A stretch of 64,000 bases of DNA, from NCBI GenBank assembly GCA_038093515.1, contig JBBPSI010000007.1:248001-312000 (forward strand), written 5' to 3'. How positions within the stretch are numbered: the first letter of the stretch is position 1; each line of letters begins with the position of its first letter. The notes beneath the pieces were generated by a model, which searched no databases, was not told the origin of the DNA, and saw only the letters and a list, made by a program, of their open reading frames with translations. Positions 21,503 through 31,992 of the stretch are shown here, in pieces. Position numbers and translations under genes: made by a program. This stretch comes from Butyriboletus loyo (lineage: Eukaryota > Basidiomycota > Agaricomycetes > Boletales > Boletaceae).

Positions 21503-22517
21503 ATGTCGTCCTCGACAACCATGGCTAATGCTGCAGCAGGTTCTGTGGACAAATCTGTTCAAGTCAAGCTCGTGCTTCTCGGTATGTCTCTTCTGCCCTG
21601 CGTGACCTGCTCTGTCTCTTCCTTACATCCCGTCCAACCAGGCGAGGCTGCCGTTGGCAAGTCCTCCGTCGTTCTTCGATTCGTGAGTCTCACATAGCAT
21701 AACTGGACACCCCATTTCATCCCCCTGCTAGGTATCCAACGAATTCCAACCGAACAAAGAACCCACTATCGGTGCTGCCTTTTTGACCCAGAAATGTCGT
21801 CTAGAGGATCGTGTACTGCGCTACGAAATCTGGGATACTGCTGGCCAGGAGCGCTTTCATTCTCTCGCTGTCAGTCCAGTCACACTCGTTTTATCTGCCC
21901 TGACTCCATTCCCATTTGATAGCCGATGTACTATCGCAATGCTCAGGCTGCCGTCGTTGTCTATGACGTCACGAAAGCCTCCAGTCTTGAGAAAGCAAAG
22001 TCGTGGGTCAAGGAATTGCAAAGACAAGCCAACCCCAATATCGTGATTGCACTCGCTGGGAACAAAGTTGACTTGGTCCAACCATCCGCCTCCCTCCCAG
22101 GAGCAACCCCTGCATCCGAGTCCGAAGACGAGGCAGATGATGCCACCGCAACCCCAGGTGAGGCTCCCAGTCCCGGGGGTGGCGAGGAATCACTACGACA
22201 AGTCCCTCGGGAGGAAGCTCAGGCCTACGCCACAGAGGCTGGCCTGCTTTTCTTCGAAACCAGTGCCAAGACCGGAGAGGGTATCGTAGAGATTTTCACC
22301 GAAATCGGTCCGCTTCCTTTCCTTGACTTTCCCCTTGTGCCTGACTGAATCATATTTATGTCCAGCCAAGAAGATACCAATCGAGCACATCTTGGCTTCC
22401 AACCGCGGTGCTGGCAGAAACGGCGTTGCAGGTAATCGAGCGGGTACTTCACGGCAAGAAGACGCCGTCAACTTGGAGGAAAACCAGGTGAAAGGCAAAG
22501 ATGCTTGCAATTGTTGA
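21503..22517 (+). CDS. RAB5: Rab5-type small GTPase (Ypt5/Vps21) with acidic insertion
   Basis: Rab5 controls early endosome fusion and endocytic traffic. Five exons (21503-21581, 21642-21682, 21732-21869, 21923-22307, 22366-22517) give 264 residues, about 45 more than usual. G1 is split by the first intron: VKLVLLG joins [14 protein letters not shown]. The effector region is EPTIGAAF, G3 is [19 protein letters not shown]4 is GNKVDL and G5 is ETSAKTG. Between G4 and the next helix there is an insertion of roughly 45 residues, rich in acidic, proline, serine and glycine (around [16 protein letters not shown]). The C terminus ends CNC (Cys-x-Cys), fit for double prenylation. Either of two starts, 21503 or 21521, is possible. 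Confidence 0.93.
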
Positions 22518-22750
22518 GCTGTCCATCTGTTATTATTCTGGAGAACTACCATCTTGTCGTTTATCCCATGATTCATTACATGAACCCTTGACATATATGA
22601 TTACACCTCCAAACCTTCCTCTTGTAATTGTTGCTTCCTTAATTCTAGTCATTACGGACAGTACACTCAACCGTGGCCTCGGTTACTGCTCGTACCTCCG
22701 AACAGTGAACACAGGTCAGTCCAATTGGTATGGATACGCGCGGACATGTT

Positions 22751-24785
22751 TCACCGATGATCATTATTATGTGAAGGAATAAAGTCCACGTAAGGCGGAG
22801 GTCTCGCAACCTGCTCTTGGTCATTAGGTGTCAGATAGGGCGGGGGCGCCGGTACATGGGACGATCCTTGATCCATAACTTCACCAGCTTGTGATAGCGA
22901 GTGGCGATCATGGGTAAACGAATGATGAGGTATGCCCGTGGAAGGATGAGTTTGAACAGAGCCAGACGACGTCGGAGATCTAAAGACGGAATCTATGGAA
23001 GGAGGCGGGTCGGATGGATCATCGAGAGGCGGCGGAGGTGGTGGTGGTTGCTCTTCTACAATCAGTCCCAAGACTCGACGTGGTTGAGAAAGATCGACAA
23101 ACTCAGTGACCTCAGGGTCTTGTACCGCCTCTTCAACCGAAGGCGGAGGGGTCGAGGTCCGATGTAACGGGTCGGTGTGGCCATCGAACTGTTGGGAAGG
23201 GGGAAAGCCGAAGAGGATCCCTTCACCGACTATGGTTGTCTCTGTCACGGGGGTCGCGAAATGTTCTTCCGTGTTGCTAGGAATATATATCTCGTTCTCC
23301 GACTCCTGAAATGTGGGCAGACCAGTAGACGTGGATGCTTCTGATGGAAAAAAAGGCGGTGGAGGAACGTCTCTGTCTTCGAATGGAGGAGGAGCTCCGT
23401 GTTGTGTGTAGCTTGGACCAGCCTCTCCTTCGTGATACAAAGGGGCGGAAACTTCGGGGTCTTCTTGTCGTACGGTCCTGAGTGGCGGACGATCATGCTT
23501 CTTTTGATACGCAGTATCTACCCATTCTTCAACCTCGGGTAGTGGAGCGGGAGGTGGGATAATGTTGACAGGAATGGAAATCGTGTACAGCGTTTCCGTC
23601 CTGCTCGCGATGTCGACAAAGGAAGTGTGGACATTTAATAAGAACGAAACTTTGTGCAAAAGTGTTGTTTGTGAGATGGAGATGCATTGTGGGTCGTTCT
23701 CCACGTAAGCGTAGTCCCCTTCAGCTAGAGACCGTGGATGATCGGATGGGGAAGCAGATGGCAATGTTTGATGTAGAACGAAGCGAAGTCGAACTGGATG
23801 CGAAGTATGGAACCTGCAAGATGCCCCAGAACGGGACATGACTGTTGTATATGTAGCAGTGAAGGGTGAGGGAGAGTCCGACAAAGGATCACTTGGTTTC
23901 TCCATGGCTGAAGTAAGTGCTGCGGATGAAGAACCCTCGAGCGGAGAATCGTTGATTTCATCTGTTGGTCGTCCCACAGCTTCCTGCGAAGGAGTCTGCA
24001 ACTCGCGCTGCAAGTCATCGAAACACCTAACCTCGACCACGCGAAGGAGTTCCGTCTTGACATTACGGAGCCTGAGTCCTCCTTCCAGAACAAGCTGACG
24101 AGGTGGAGGCGGCACTGTAACATAGACAGGTATTGGTTCTCCCGCAATGAAAGTTGATCTTGGAATCTCTGCCTCCACGCGCACCGGATGATGTATGAGG
24201 TGCTTCTCAGGTGAGATCACGACGGTATGCGTGTGTGAAGTATAGCGCCTCGTGTGTACCAGCAGTTCGCTTGACATATGGGGAATTGTTGGATCCACTG
24301 AGTGTAGGGACGCATTCAGTACGTGCATCACTGAGGAGTGTAGGGTGTGGATACATTGCGGCACATCTGGCATGAGTGGTACGGCGAATGGGAAGGAGGT
24401 CGGGATGGTTTCGTAAGAGTCCAGCGGGAATGAAGCCACGTCCATCTCAGAAACGCAGAGTTCGATTTCCCGTCCGTGTACAGACTCTGTCGTGCGCAAA
24501 GACACGGACCTTTCGTCCAGCTCGGTCAGGCCATCACCAAGGAGGAATTGGATGGACTGACAGTTTCTTCCATGCGCCGGGTTGGGCACCTTTGAGGTGC
24601 ACTTCCCCCTCCATTGCTGCGTGTTCCCCCTCAGCGCCAACATAGCCCTTCTGGAAGTTTATGCCGTCCAGGGCTGGTACAAGAAGTAGCTGGAGACCAG
24701 ACGTGTCCGATGTGCAGTCACTGTGGAGGACGTCGCCGAGGCCATGCTGGGAGTACTGGGGAGGAGGAGCAGTATCAGCGGGCAT
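22751..24785 (-). CDS. Alpha-arrestin-like adaptor (PPxY motifs), apparent frameshift
   Basis: The family (ARTs) recruits Rsp5-type ubiquitin ligases to membrane cargo. The start at 24785 gives MPADTAPPPQYSQHG. An arrestin-like first sheet follows (GEHAAMEGEVHLKGAQPGAW). This frame runs into a stop near 24534. The rest (QFLLGDGLTELDERSVSLRT to the end at 22751) lies in another frame without a usable GT-AG intron between them. The later part has PRSTFIAGEPIPVYVTVPPP, typical of an arrestin C lobe, and RLRFVLHQTLPSA. A Pro-rich tail carries PPPY motifs (APPPYL, RPPPYV), which bind WW domains. Skipping about 4 nt near 24555 (a TGTCAGTC repeat) would restore one frame. Either a sequence error or a recent frameshift could explain it. 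Family assignment rests on the strand pattern plus PPxY. Confidence 0.62.
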
Positions 24786-24917
24786 GTGGACCAGACGCCT
24801 CTAGTGCTGGGATGTGGTCAAGATGGAGAACGATCAGATCATATTACCAACGCTTTGCGCTGTGCGGATTGCCACAACAGATACACGACATTAAAATTAG
24901 AGAAACATACGGAAGCC

Positions 24918-27900
24918 TCATTCTACTCTCATCAGACTCTCCAACTCGGCGAACATTGTCTGATCCAGATCTCTCTGCATGAGCAGTTCCCATGCCGCAT
25001 CCCGACGACCAGCGAGCATACCCATCCCCTTCTCCACGTTTGTTTCCCTCGACTCCCCAAAGCCCATCCCGAACGCAAGTGTCGGTTGGGTAGCTTGAGA
25101 TGTGTCGAAAGCATCCTCACCACCATCGACGGCCTTCATTGCTTCGATTGCTCTGCGCGCAGTGCTCAAGAACCACTGTCGGGCCTCTGGCGGCGCATTG
25201 GTTGCAGCAAACCTCTGGGCCATGCGAAGCATAATCTGCGAGAAGTGGAGCGACCGATCCGACCTGATTTTTTTCTTTAATTCCGGAGGGGATAGGAACG
25301 CGATGGCGTATATCCCCATTGTTGTTTTCTCAAGGTATGACAGCCACGATTCTCGTGAGAGAAATGCGAAATCAGGATCGCTCACTGGCAGGCGATAGAC
25401 GAGAGTCTCTAGCAGACACCACAACCACCGCTGTGGTATGACTGTAGAAAATACTTTCCGATTGTGATCCAGGTGGGCAATGTGGGTGAAGACATCGAGG
25501 GCCGCATCGGAGAGAGACGGTGGCTTGCATTTGTGGAAAGGAATACCACTGAGCTTCAGCATTTGCGTCGGAGGTATTGCATCTGCCGGTTCGATTAGGA
25601 TGGATGCAACGAGCTCGAATATCCGGGTGCAAATGCGAGCAGTGGAGTTGGAGGGGGGAGTGGATTGAGAGAAAGACATTATGACTGAGAGGTTGGACAG
25701 AATATTGAGAACATCCTTGCGGACATTGATGATGTCAGGAGTAGAGAGAACAGGTGATGCTGGTCTCGGTGGACCACCCTCCTGCGGGAGAATGACTCCG
25801 CAAAGACGCAATATCAACTCCAACGTCCGTTCGTGCCTCGCCATGAACTGCATGTTGTCTGGAATGACAGACAAATTCCGGATGATATTCGTGACGGCCA
25901 GAATGATGTGACTTGAACGATGCCGAGGGCCATGATTCGTCTTCCGCAAGTTCTGCTCGCTTTTCAATCCTGCGAATGGCAGCAACTCAGTTTCAAGAGC
26001 AAGGGTTACCAATTCACGATGACGGGGTATATGGGTATCCTCCGTCAGGAAATACTGGGGCGTATCAGCAACCCCATCGAATGCTTCTTCCTCCAATAGA
26101 TCCAACACTTCCTCCAATAGATCAGTACATTGTGCAATGGGAAAGCCCGAGCCGGGGGTGGGGCCTTTCATCGTCGAAAGAAGGGTGAGCGTGGTCAGAG
26201 CATACGATAGTTCGACCGTTAGCCGACAGCGGATAGACATCGTGAGCGCTTCTATGTCCACGGTTCCCCATTCATTGATATCCCGCATAGGGCGACGTTG
26301 AGCACGAAGATACTCTTCTTCCAATATATTGAGGTCACGTCCTCCATAGGTGTCTACTTCACGCGCTAGCGGAATATACTCGATTTTAGTCCTCGTGAAC
26401 TGAGAACGTGGACGAGACGAGATGGCAGGTGGTACCGAGGTTGTTGGGTTCTGAGGGATCGACCGGTCGGTCGACGCTGACATGGAGGGTAACTGTGAGG
26501 ATGGTCAGAGGTTTCAAGGAAGGGGAACAGAAAGCACTGACAATGTCTGGTAATTCTGTCCCACCTTATTTATCGGCCGCTCAATGTCACTAATTACGTA
26601 CATCAAACGTTAATGAATGAAGCTCACCCATCTTCAACTTTGCACGCTTTCCATCAAGTTCCTCGGATTCGAACCTTCGTTTCACTCCCGGAACATCCTG
26701 CTCGTAGTGCTCGTTTCCTACAGAGCTAGGAAGCGGCCCGATGGTTGTGTTACTCAGTGGGGGGACCAACGAATGGCCAGCTAAAGGGTCCGAGAAGCCA
26801 TGTGTTCCTGAGAGAGATGTGTTAGGCACTCCATGCTGTGGATGGGGGCTCTGTGGTAATGTTTGTGATGCAAGGGCAGTGGGGCTACCGGTGATCGAGA
26901 CCGACGTGTTTTGTCCGCCTGATACGGATTGGTTCAAGAATCCCATCATGTTGTGAACAGAACCGGATAACTGGGAAGAAGGGCCCGGGAGTGCTGAACT
27001 TGGTGTTTGGGGATGCACATTGGGAGGATTGCTTGGGACTACCGCGCCGGGGGGACGGCCCGTTATCATCATTGTCTTGCGATTCGGGTCCTGGACGTTG
27101 CGACGATAAGCTTCTTCGAAAGGTTGGATGATAGCATTATAATAATGAGCCAAGATGGCGGATGTAGCACGCTGACCATTGGGCATAGGAGCCGGGAGAT
27201 ACTCAGGAAGCTCGAACTGAGGGATAAGTTGTGACCAGGCGTTCTGTTGTGTTACCTAGATGATTGAGCGTAGATGACGATCAACTTGCGACGGATGATG
27301 TACGACATTGATAAAGATACCTTTTGGCCGCCACCAAGCTGCCCTACGAAGCCCCATAATCTGAACAAGTCGACGTCCTTGCCAGCTAAACGAAATGCGC
27401 CGACTTCAGTGGAACACTCCACGTTTTTCCATGGCGAGCATGCGGGGTCGTAGTTGGGAGGATATGGAACGGTGGTCAAAGCAGGAGGAAGAGGAGTACC
27501 CCTGGTGAGATGGACGTTGGCGAGGCTGATTAAGAAACTGCGCTGTTTGTGCTTGATCATTGTCGGGTTTGGGGGATGCCGGGGTGGGACGTTGGAAGAT
27601 GGCATGGAAAGCTCGAGCGATGCGGGATTGGGTTGGAAGCTGTGAACGGGAGGGAAAGCAGGCTGGAGACCGGAGTGGGGGGAAAATTGCATGCTAGCTG
27701 GAGCGTCCAGAATGGGAGGCTGGAGCGCGTTTGACTGATTATAAGGGGAAGAGATTCCACCGAGAAATGATGCCGGGGTTGTTCCGCCCAGCGGAATCTG
27801 GGACGGAGACTGCACAGGCGGACGTGGGTAAGCGTTTGCGAGCTGACGCTGCATGTTGACAACGTTGAGGGCAGCCATCTGCTTTGCGGCGGCATTAGAG

Positions 27901-28048
27901 TCGAGATTGAACAAGGGCTCGGTGAGGGCGATGGACTGTGGAAAGGGGGGTGCGCTCGCGTTCTGCGGAGTCTGGTTTCGTGGTTGCTGAGGCCTGCATT
28001 GTAGGTGAGCGGAGGGGAGGGGGACGGGGAGGGGAACACTCACAGCAT
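24918..28048 (-). CDS. SWI1: SWI/SNF subunit Swi1/ARID protein
   Basis: The ARID subunit of a SWI/SNF chromatin remodeller. Five exons fit: 28044-28048 (5 nt), 27321-27993, 26628-27255, 26542-26555 (14 nt) and 24918-26492, giving 964 residues. Residues 1-150 are Gln/Pro/Ala-rich. The ARID follows, from KQRSFLISLANVHLTRGTPL through VDLFRLWGFVGQLGGGQKVT to QQNAWSQLIPQFELPEYLP and SAILAHYYNAIIQPFEEAYR. It is interrupted by the intron at 27256-27320. A low-complexity linker ends in KRAKLKM. The C-terminal ~500 residues are helical and armadillo-like (LAVTNIIRNLSVIPDNMQFM, LNILSNLSVIMSFS), as in Swi1/Sol1. The two tiny exons are inferred only from splice sites and frame. The start codon lies 55 bp from the start of the divergent DUF1764 gene. 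Confidence 0.83.
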
Positions 28049-28103
28049 GGTCGTCGTCGTCGTGGCTGTCTCACACGCCCAAAACTCTCCTGCGCACGCC
28101 AAC

Positions 28104-28583
28104 ATGCCTCGCTCAGAAATTGACGACATATTTGCCGTACCTCCGAAGAAAAAAATAAAAACCTCGCCCTCTCGACAGCAGAAGATCCCTACAACGTCTC
28201 ACCATCCAGAAACCATCCTCGACCCGTCTACAAAACAGCCCTCACGAAAACGAAGTCGAGAAAAAAAGCACACAAAGGCAGACAACGACCGCTTCAAAGA
28301 TTCCAGGGGATCCGTCCTTCGTGCGTCTCTCCCTTCTTTATCTCCCATCATTCCCATTGCCCCCAGGTCGCAAGACAGTCGATGGCTACAATATCTACAA
28401 GGAAGACGAGCTAGGCATCTCTACCACAGGCGGAGGTGAACATCTCATCCAATCCCTCTCTGCTTTATTTTGAATTCACCGTGTTCAGACACCCCTCTTT
28501 GTCCGTTCGATTGCCAATGCTGTCGGTCTCCAATGTTTACATCCAACTTTCTCCTCACCATTTCCATCTTCACAGGTTTCTGA
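28104..28583 (+). CDS. DUF1764 family protein
   Basis: A short basic eukaryotic protein of unknown function. Four exons (28104-28320, 28367-28435, 28489-28521, 28576-28583) give 108 residues. It starts MPRSEIDDIFAVPPKKKIKT, has a Lys/Arg-rich middle, then FKDSRGS, RKTVDGYNIYKEDELGI and GGDTPLCPFDCQCCF. These are the three blocks that define the family. The Cys-rich end may bind metal. The last intron (28522-28575) begins within the second-last Cys codon, and the final exon is 8 nt. The KKKIK cluster suggests a nuclear place. It shares a 55-bp divergent spacer with SWI1. Confidence 0.85.
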
Positions 28584-29016
28584 ACGTCCATGCCATATGA
28601 AAAGAGATGTATTCATGCACAGTTGTATCCATTACCGGCTCTGTTCAACTATCGTTGTCGACATTTCTTCTCGGGACCAGCCCCTGGGGGTGAAAAAGAT
28701 TGAGGTATGCTACTTCCCTCGAACGTGCGGGAACGATGGCTTTTGCCCCTTCTTTAATTTTCTCGGCTCTATCGAAGCCTCGCCGACCCAGCCCTGGTGG
28801 CCATGGTCTGCGAGGTCAATATGTAGCCAACAGCATGCCACCCCTTTTGTCCACCCTATCGAACATCATGTGTCGCTTGGGACGGTACTTGATTCTAATT
28901 TGTGGGCAACATTTCTTGTATTCTTGTGAAATGTATCAGATTTGTGAATGAAGATCAAAATCATATGATGGACAAAACTAAGACAGCCACGTAAAACATG
29001 GTTACCAACACGGATA
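28584..29016. other. Intergenic, convergent 3' ends
   Basis: About 430 bp between the DUF1764 and cyclin H stop codons, which converge. Short frames here show no recognisable protein. It probably holds both 3' untranslated regions. No RNA gene or repeat was seen. Confidence 0.5.
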
Positions 29017-30238
29017 TCAATCATCGTCATCATCGAGTTCCCCCATACGCTGTGGACGTTGCCCCTCCCCCTCGTTGAGTGTGCTGCCGAAGGGATCGTC
29101 GCCTTCCAGGGCACGGCGTACATCTTCAGCCTTTTTATTACGTTTCGCCTCTGCTTTACGTTCCTCTTCCGCTTTCCGAGCGAGAAAGGCCTTGCTTCCA
29201 ACCACCTTTTCCGGATTCTTGCATAACTTTAGCCTGCGATCGACTTCCCGGACTGCCTCGACGTCCGGTGGATGTCCTGTGTGCGTGATCAAGATCTTTA
29301 TTGCGTCGACCGCACTCTGGAGTGTTTCTGGAGATGTCTCGCCAACCCCTGGTAATTTGGAGTCGAGCCATTTCTGTGCAAGAAGTGGAGAAGCGAACGA
29401 CAGCGCTGCGAGTGCTATTTGGGATGGCGCGTAGATGAGTTCGGCATCAGTGAAACGCGAGTTGCGGACGTGCTTGAGCGCTGTCTCGTATACGTCTCGT
29501 GACCTCTGGTCCTCCATGATGTCTGACAACGACTGGAAGGGTATAAGCGGAAAAGCGGATGACTGGTGGGCGTCGCACCTGGAGGTCGAGCCAGAGGCCC
29601 CATAAGGTGCGATGGGAGTGCCATACTGCAAAGTCGAAGCTCAGGCTTTGAGCAACAAGGAACTCCAAATCAAGAACATCGGAAGGGGATGTTCGAGGGA
29701 TGTTGGACGTATATGAATCCAGAGATATAGGGTTGTTCGTCGTCTTGGTCGCCAAAAATAAGGCTGTCAACCTGGGATGCCGTCGCCTCATCAGTGAGGA
29801 GGAAAATAACAACACTGACAAACGTACATGACATTCTTGGGATGCCAGTCCATGACGGTGTTTCTGAGATAGAAGCGTTTGAGATAGGATATTGCGGTGG
29901 CCTCGACCTCCTCTGGGAACCGGAAGTGTCCACATAGCTGGGGAATCTTGGTGATGTACAGTTTGACGAGGAGGTGTTCCTCCTGAGCGTTCAGAAATGA
30001 CACATTTGCTGACGATCCGGGCTGCACAAGTCAGTTGGTACGATTGCGTGGTGTGCGCTGACAGAGATACCTCGTCGGCCTCGAACGCATTCCTGATCGC
30101 TGCGCCGGCAGCAGAATTCAATGTCTCGCGGATCACAGCCAACTGTTCTGGTGAAAATCGCCAGCTCTTGAACTGCGTGCTGGCCTCATATAACGGTTTC
30201 TTTTCCGGTAATGAAGATGTGTCGGGTTGGGATGGCAT
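29017..30238 (-). CDS. CCL1: Cyclin H (TFIIH/CAK cyclin)
   Basis: Cyclin H pairs with CDK7 in the TFIIH complex and phosphorylates the Pol II C-terminal domain and other CDKs. The start at 30238 gives MPSQPDTSSLPEKKPLYEAS, then FKSWRFSPEQLAVIRE, the family N-terminal helix. The cyclin box is spread over several exons: LNAQEEHLLVKLYITKIPQL, EEVEATAISYLKRFYLRNTV, MDWHPKNVMLTALFLATKTT, PISLDSYTSNIPRTSPSDVL and EFLVAQSLSFDFAVWHSHRT. The C-terminal half (YETALKHVRNSRFTDAELIY) is the second cyclin fold. The tail is charged and ends in five aspartates at 29017. At least four introns are present, with approximate joins near 30073, 29830, 29760 and 29600. Confidence 0.88.
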
Positions 30239-30898
30239 AGGAAGAACTGACAGTGGCTATGTCCTTCAAAGCTTCACAATCCATCCTGTTTGCAAGGCAG
30301 CGACTTACCTTTGGAGGAGTGAAGTAAGGTTCTGCTTTACTTAGCCAACAAAGTTATGTACTGGGGCCGATTGCCACCATATTTGTCTTGCAGTGTGAAA
30401 GGTCTGTTTCCAGTACAGGGACCCTTTTATCAGTGTAAATTCCGGACGTGTGAGTCGATGGTCTGAAGACGAGTTACTGCCCCTCCACCCATCGGCCTGG
30501 TACCATAATTTTCACACCGGCCGCACCACCGCGGAACTCTTGTGGGATGCCGCACGCTACCACAACATAAACGGCGCTCCGTTGCCCTCTGATCCGTCCA
30601 CGCGTCGTTCGTTCCCTGGATCGGCTTAAAAGACATCGACTTTTCTTAGCAGCGTCAACGAGCCGCACGTCGAGCGTGGTTTCGCCCGCACCGGTAAACC
30701 CCTTTGACGATGAGCATAGAAAATCTATGTCTTGAGCCTTCGCGCCTCCAGAAGAATGGTTCAATAGAATACATCCGCTGCTCCGCCTCCGCCCGAACCC
30801 CCAGATCGACGAAGGACGCTCTTGTAATAATCGTCATTTTGTCGATCTTTCTCGGTACAGATCTGGGCCAATGGCTGCTTTCCCACGATAGCTCTGCG
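30239..30898. other. Intergenic divergent spacer, no gene supported
   Basis: About 660 bp between the divergent cyclin H and RPC5 start codons. One minus-strand frame (30474-30764, 96 codons) has no recognised motif. The plus-strand frame feeding the RPC5 start is open from about 30704 upstream, so RPC5 might begin earlier. No tRNA or repeat was seen. Confidence 0.45.
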
Positions 30899-31851
30899 AT
30901 GGAACTCGAGAACGACGAGCTCGTGAGCGTTCTCCCGGTCCACTACTCGGACAGGTTGAGTCCGAACCTGCACATCCATCAGTTCCCGCTTCTGAATCGA
31001 CCTCTCCAAGCACCCCCGTCAGCAATCGTCAGTGGAAAGCGGATCCACGCCCGCGTCAAGCCCGTGTCGCGTAAGATCGAGATCCATGTGCCAGTTGATG
31101 CGCGCCCTGAAGTATGGAATAACGAGAAAAGCAAGGAACTTGGGGTTGCACAACGCGAGGACGACCGCGAGAAGAATCAAGAGGATCAAATGAAGCAGAG
31201 GGAAGGGGGAGAACCCAGGCTGACAGACAACCGATTGCGGAGTGACGCCATTCCTCAATGTGGTGCCTATATGCTCGGAGTCGTGCGAGACGGTGAGAAG
31301 TCCAAGGGGTATCTGATGGTGTGATCCTTTCTGATCGAACCACAAGGCCGATTACACCTTGTGCCTATCAATGAAACCCACCAATTTCGACCAACCTTGA
31401 CTTATCTTGACATCGTATCTCGGAAGGCGCGACATTCAAGGGGGATTGGGTCTGACTCTGAAAGCGATGATGGCCCACCCCCGGACCCGGATGAGGTTCT
31501 CCCAGTGGTCACTGCCCCGAAGAAAGAGAAGAAAGCGGCGGACGCAAAAGAGGTGCAGGTTTCTGCTCGCAAATCAGGAGACGACAAAAGCTTTCAAGGC
31601 GGGATGTCAGCCGCTCGGCGAGAAATGTTGCTCGCCATAAGGGCCGAGGAAGACGAGCCATGGCAGCCTGTCCAATTTTGCGATGGAGAGGTGCTCACAC
31701 TATACCTAATGGGCGAGCATGTCCATTCTAACACACTACACAGACCGCAGATTCCAACCAAGTGTTTGAGTCCATGTTCTCGCGAAACGAAGGCCTTCTT
31801 GAATGTAAAACGGAGATTACTTCATATGTGAAATCGATAAAGGGCTTGTGA
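30899..31851 (+). CDS. RPC37: RNA polymerase III subunit Rpc5/Rpc37
   Basis: Rpc5 (C37) forms a heterodimer with Rpc53-type C53 and acts in Pol III initiation and termination. Three exons (30899-31292, 31347-31690, 31744-31851) give 281 residues, near the 282 of yeast C37. Motifs are HIHQFPLLNRPL, VPVDARPEVWN and YMLGVVRDG joined across the first intron to RLHLVPINETHQFRPTLTYL. The C-terminal part includes SMFSRNEGLLECKTEITSYV. The first intron donor inside the GGT codon is preferred over a later GTG, because it gives the expected VRDGRLHL. A downstream ATG alternative is not needed. An in-frame open upstream extension to 30704 has no family match. Confidence 0.85.
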
Positions 31852-31992
31852 TCTACTACCCAGTGCTAATGATCCTAAGGGTGAACTTGCCGAGGTTGAG
31901 CGTTGAGTACTTGAGCATGCAGAACTTAGTACTGTCACTTTGATCCGTAGATATCAGCTTCTACGCACGCAGCCACAAGCTTTGACTTCTCC

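Noticed and set aside
24376..24645. Plus-strand ORF opposite the arrestin N terminus
   Set aside because: It is antisense to the arrestin-like frames, lacks motifs, and does not explain the frameshift.
30474..30764. 96-codon minus-strand ORF between cyclin H and RPC5
   Set aside because: No motif, no splice partners, and it lies in an expected promoter spacer.
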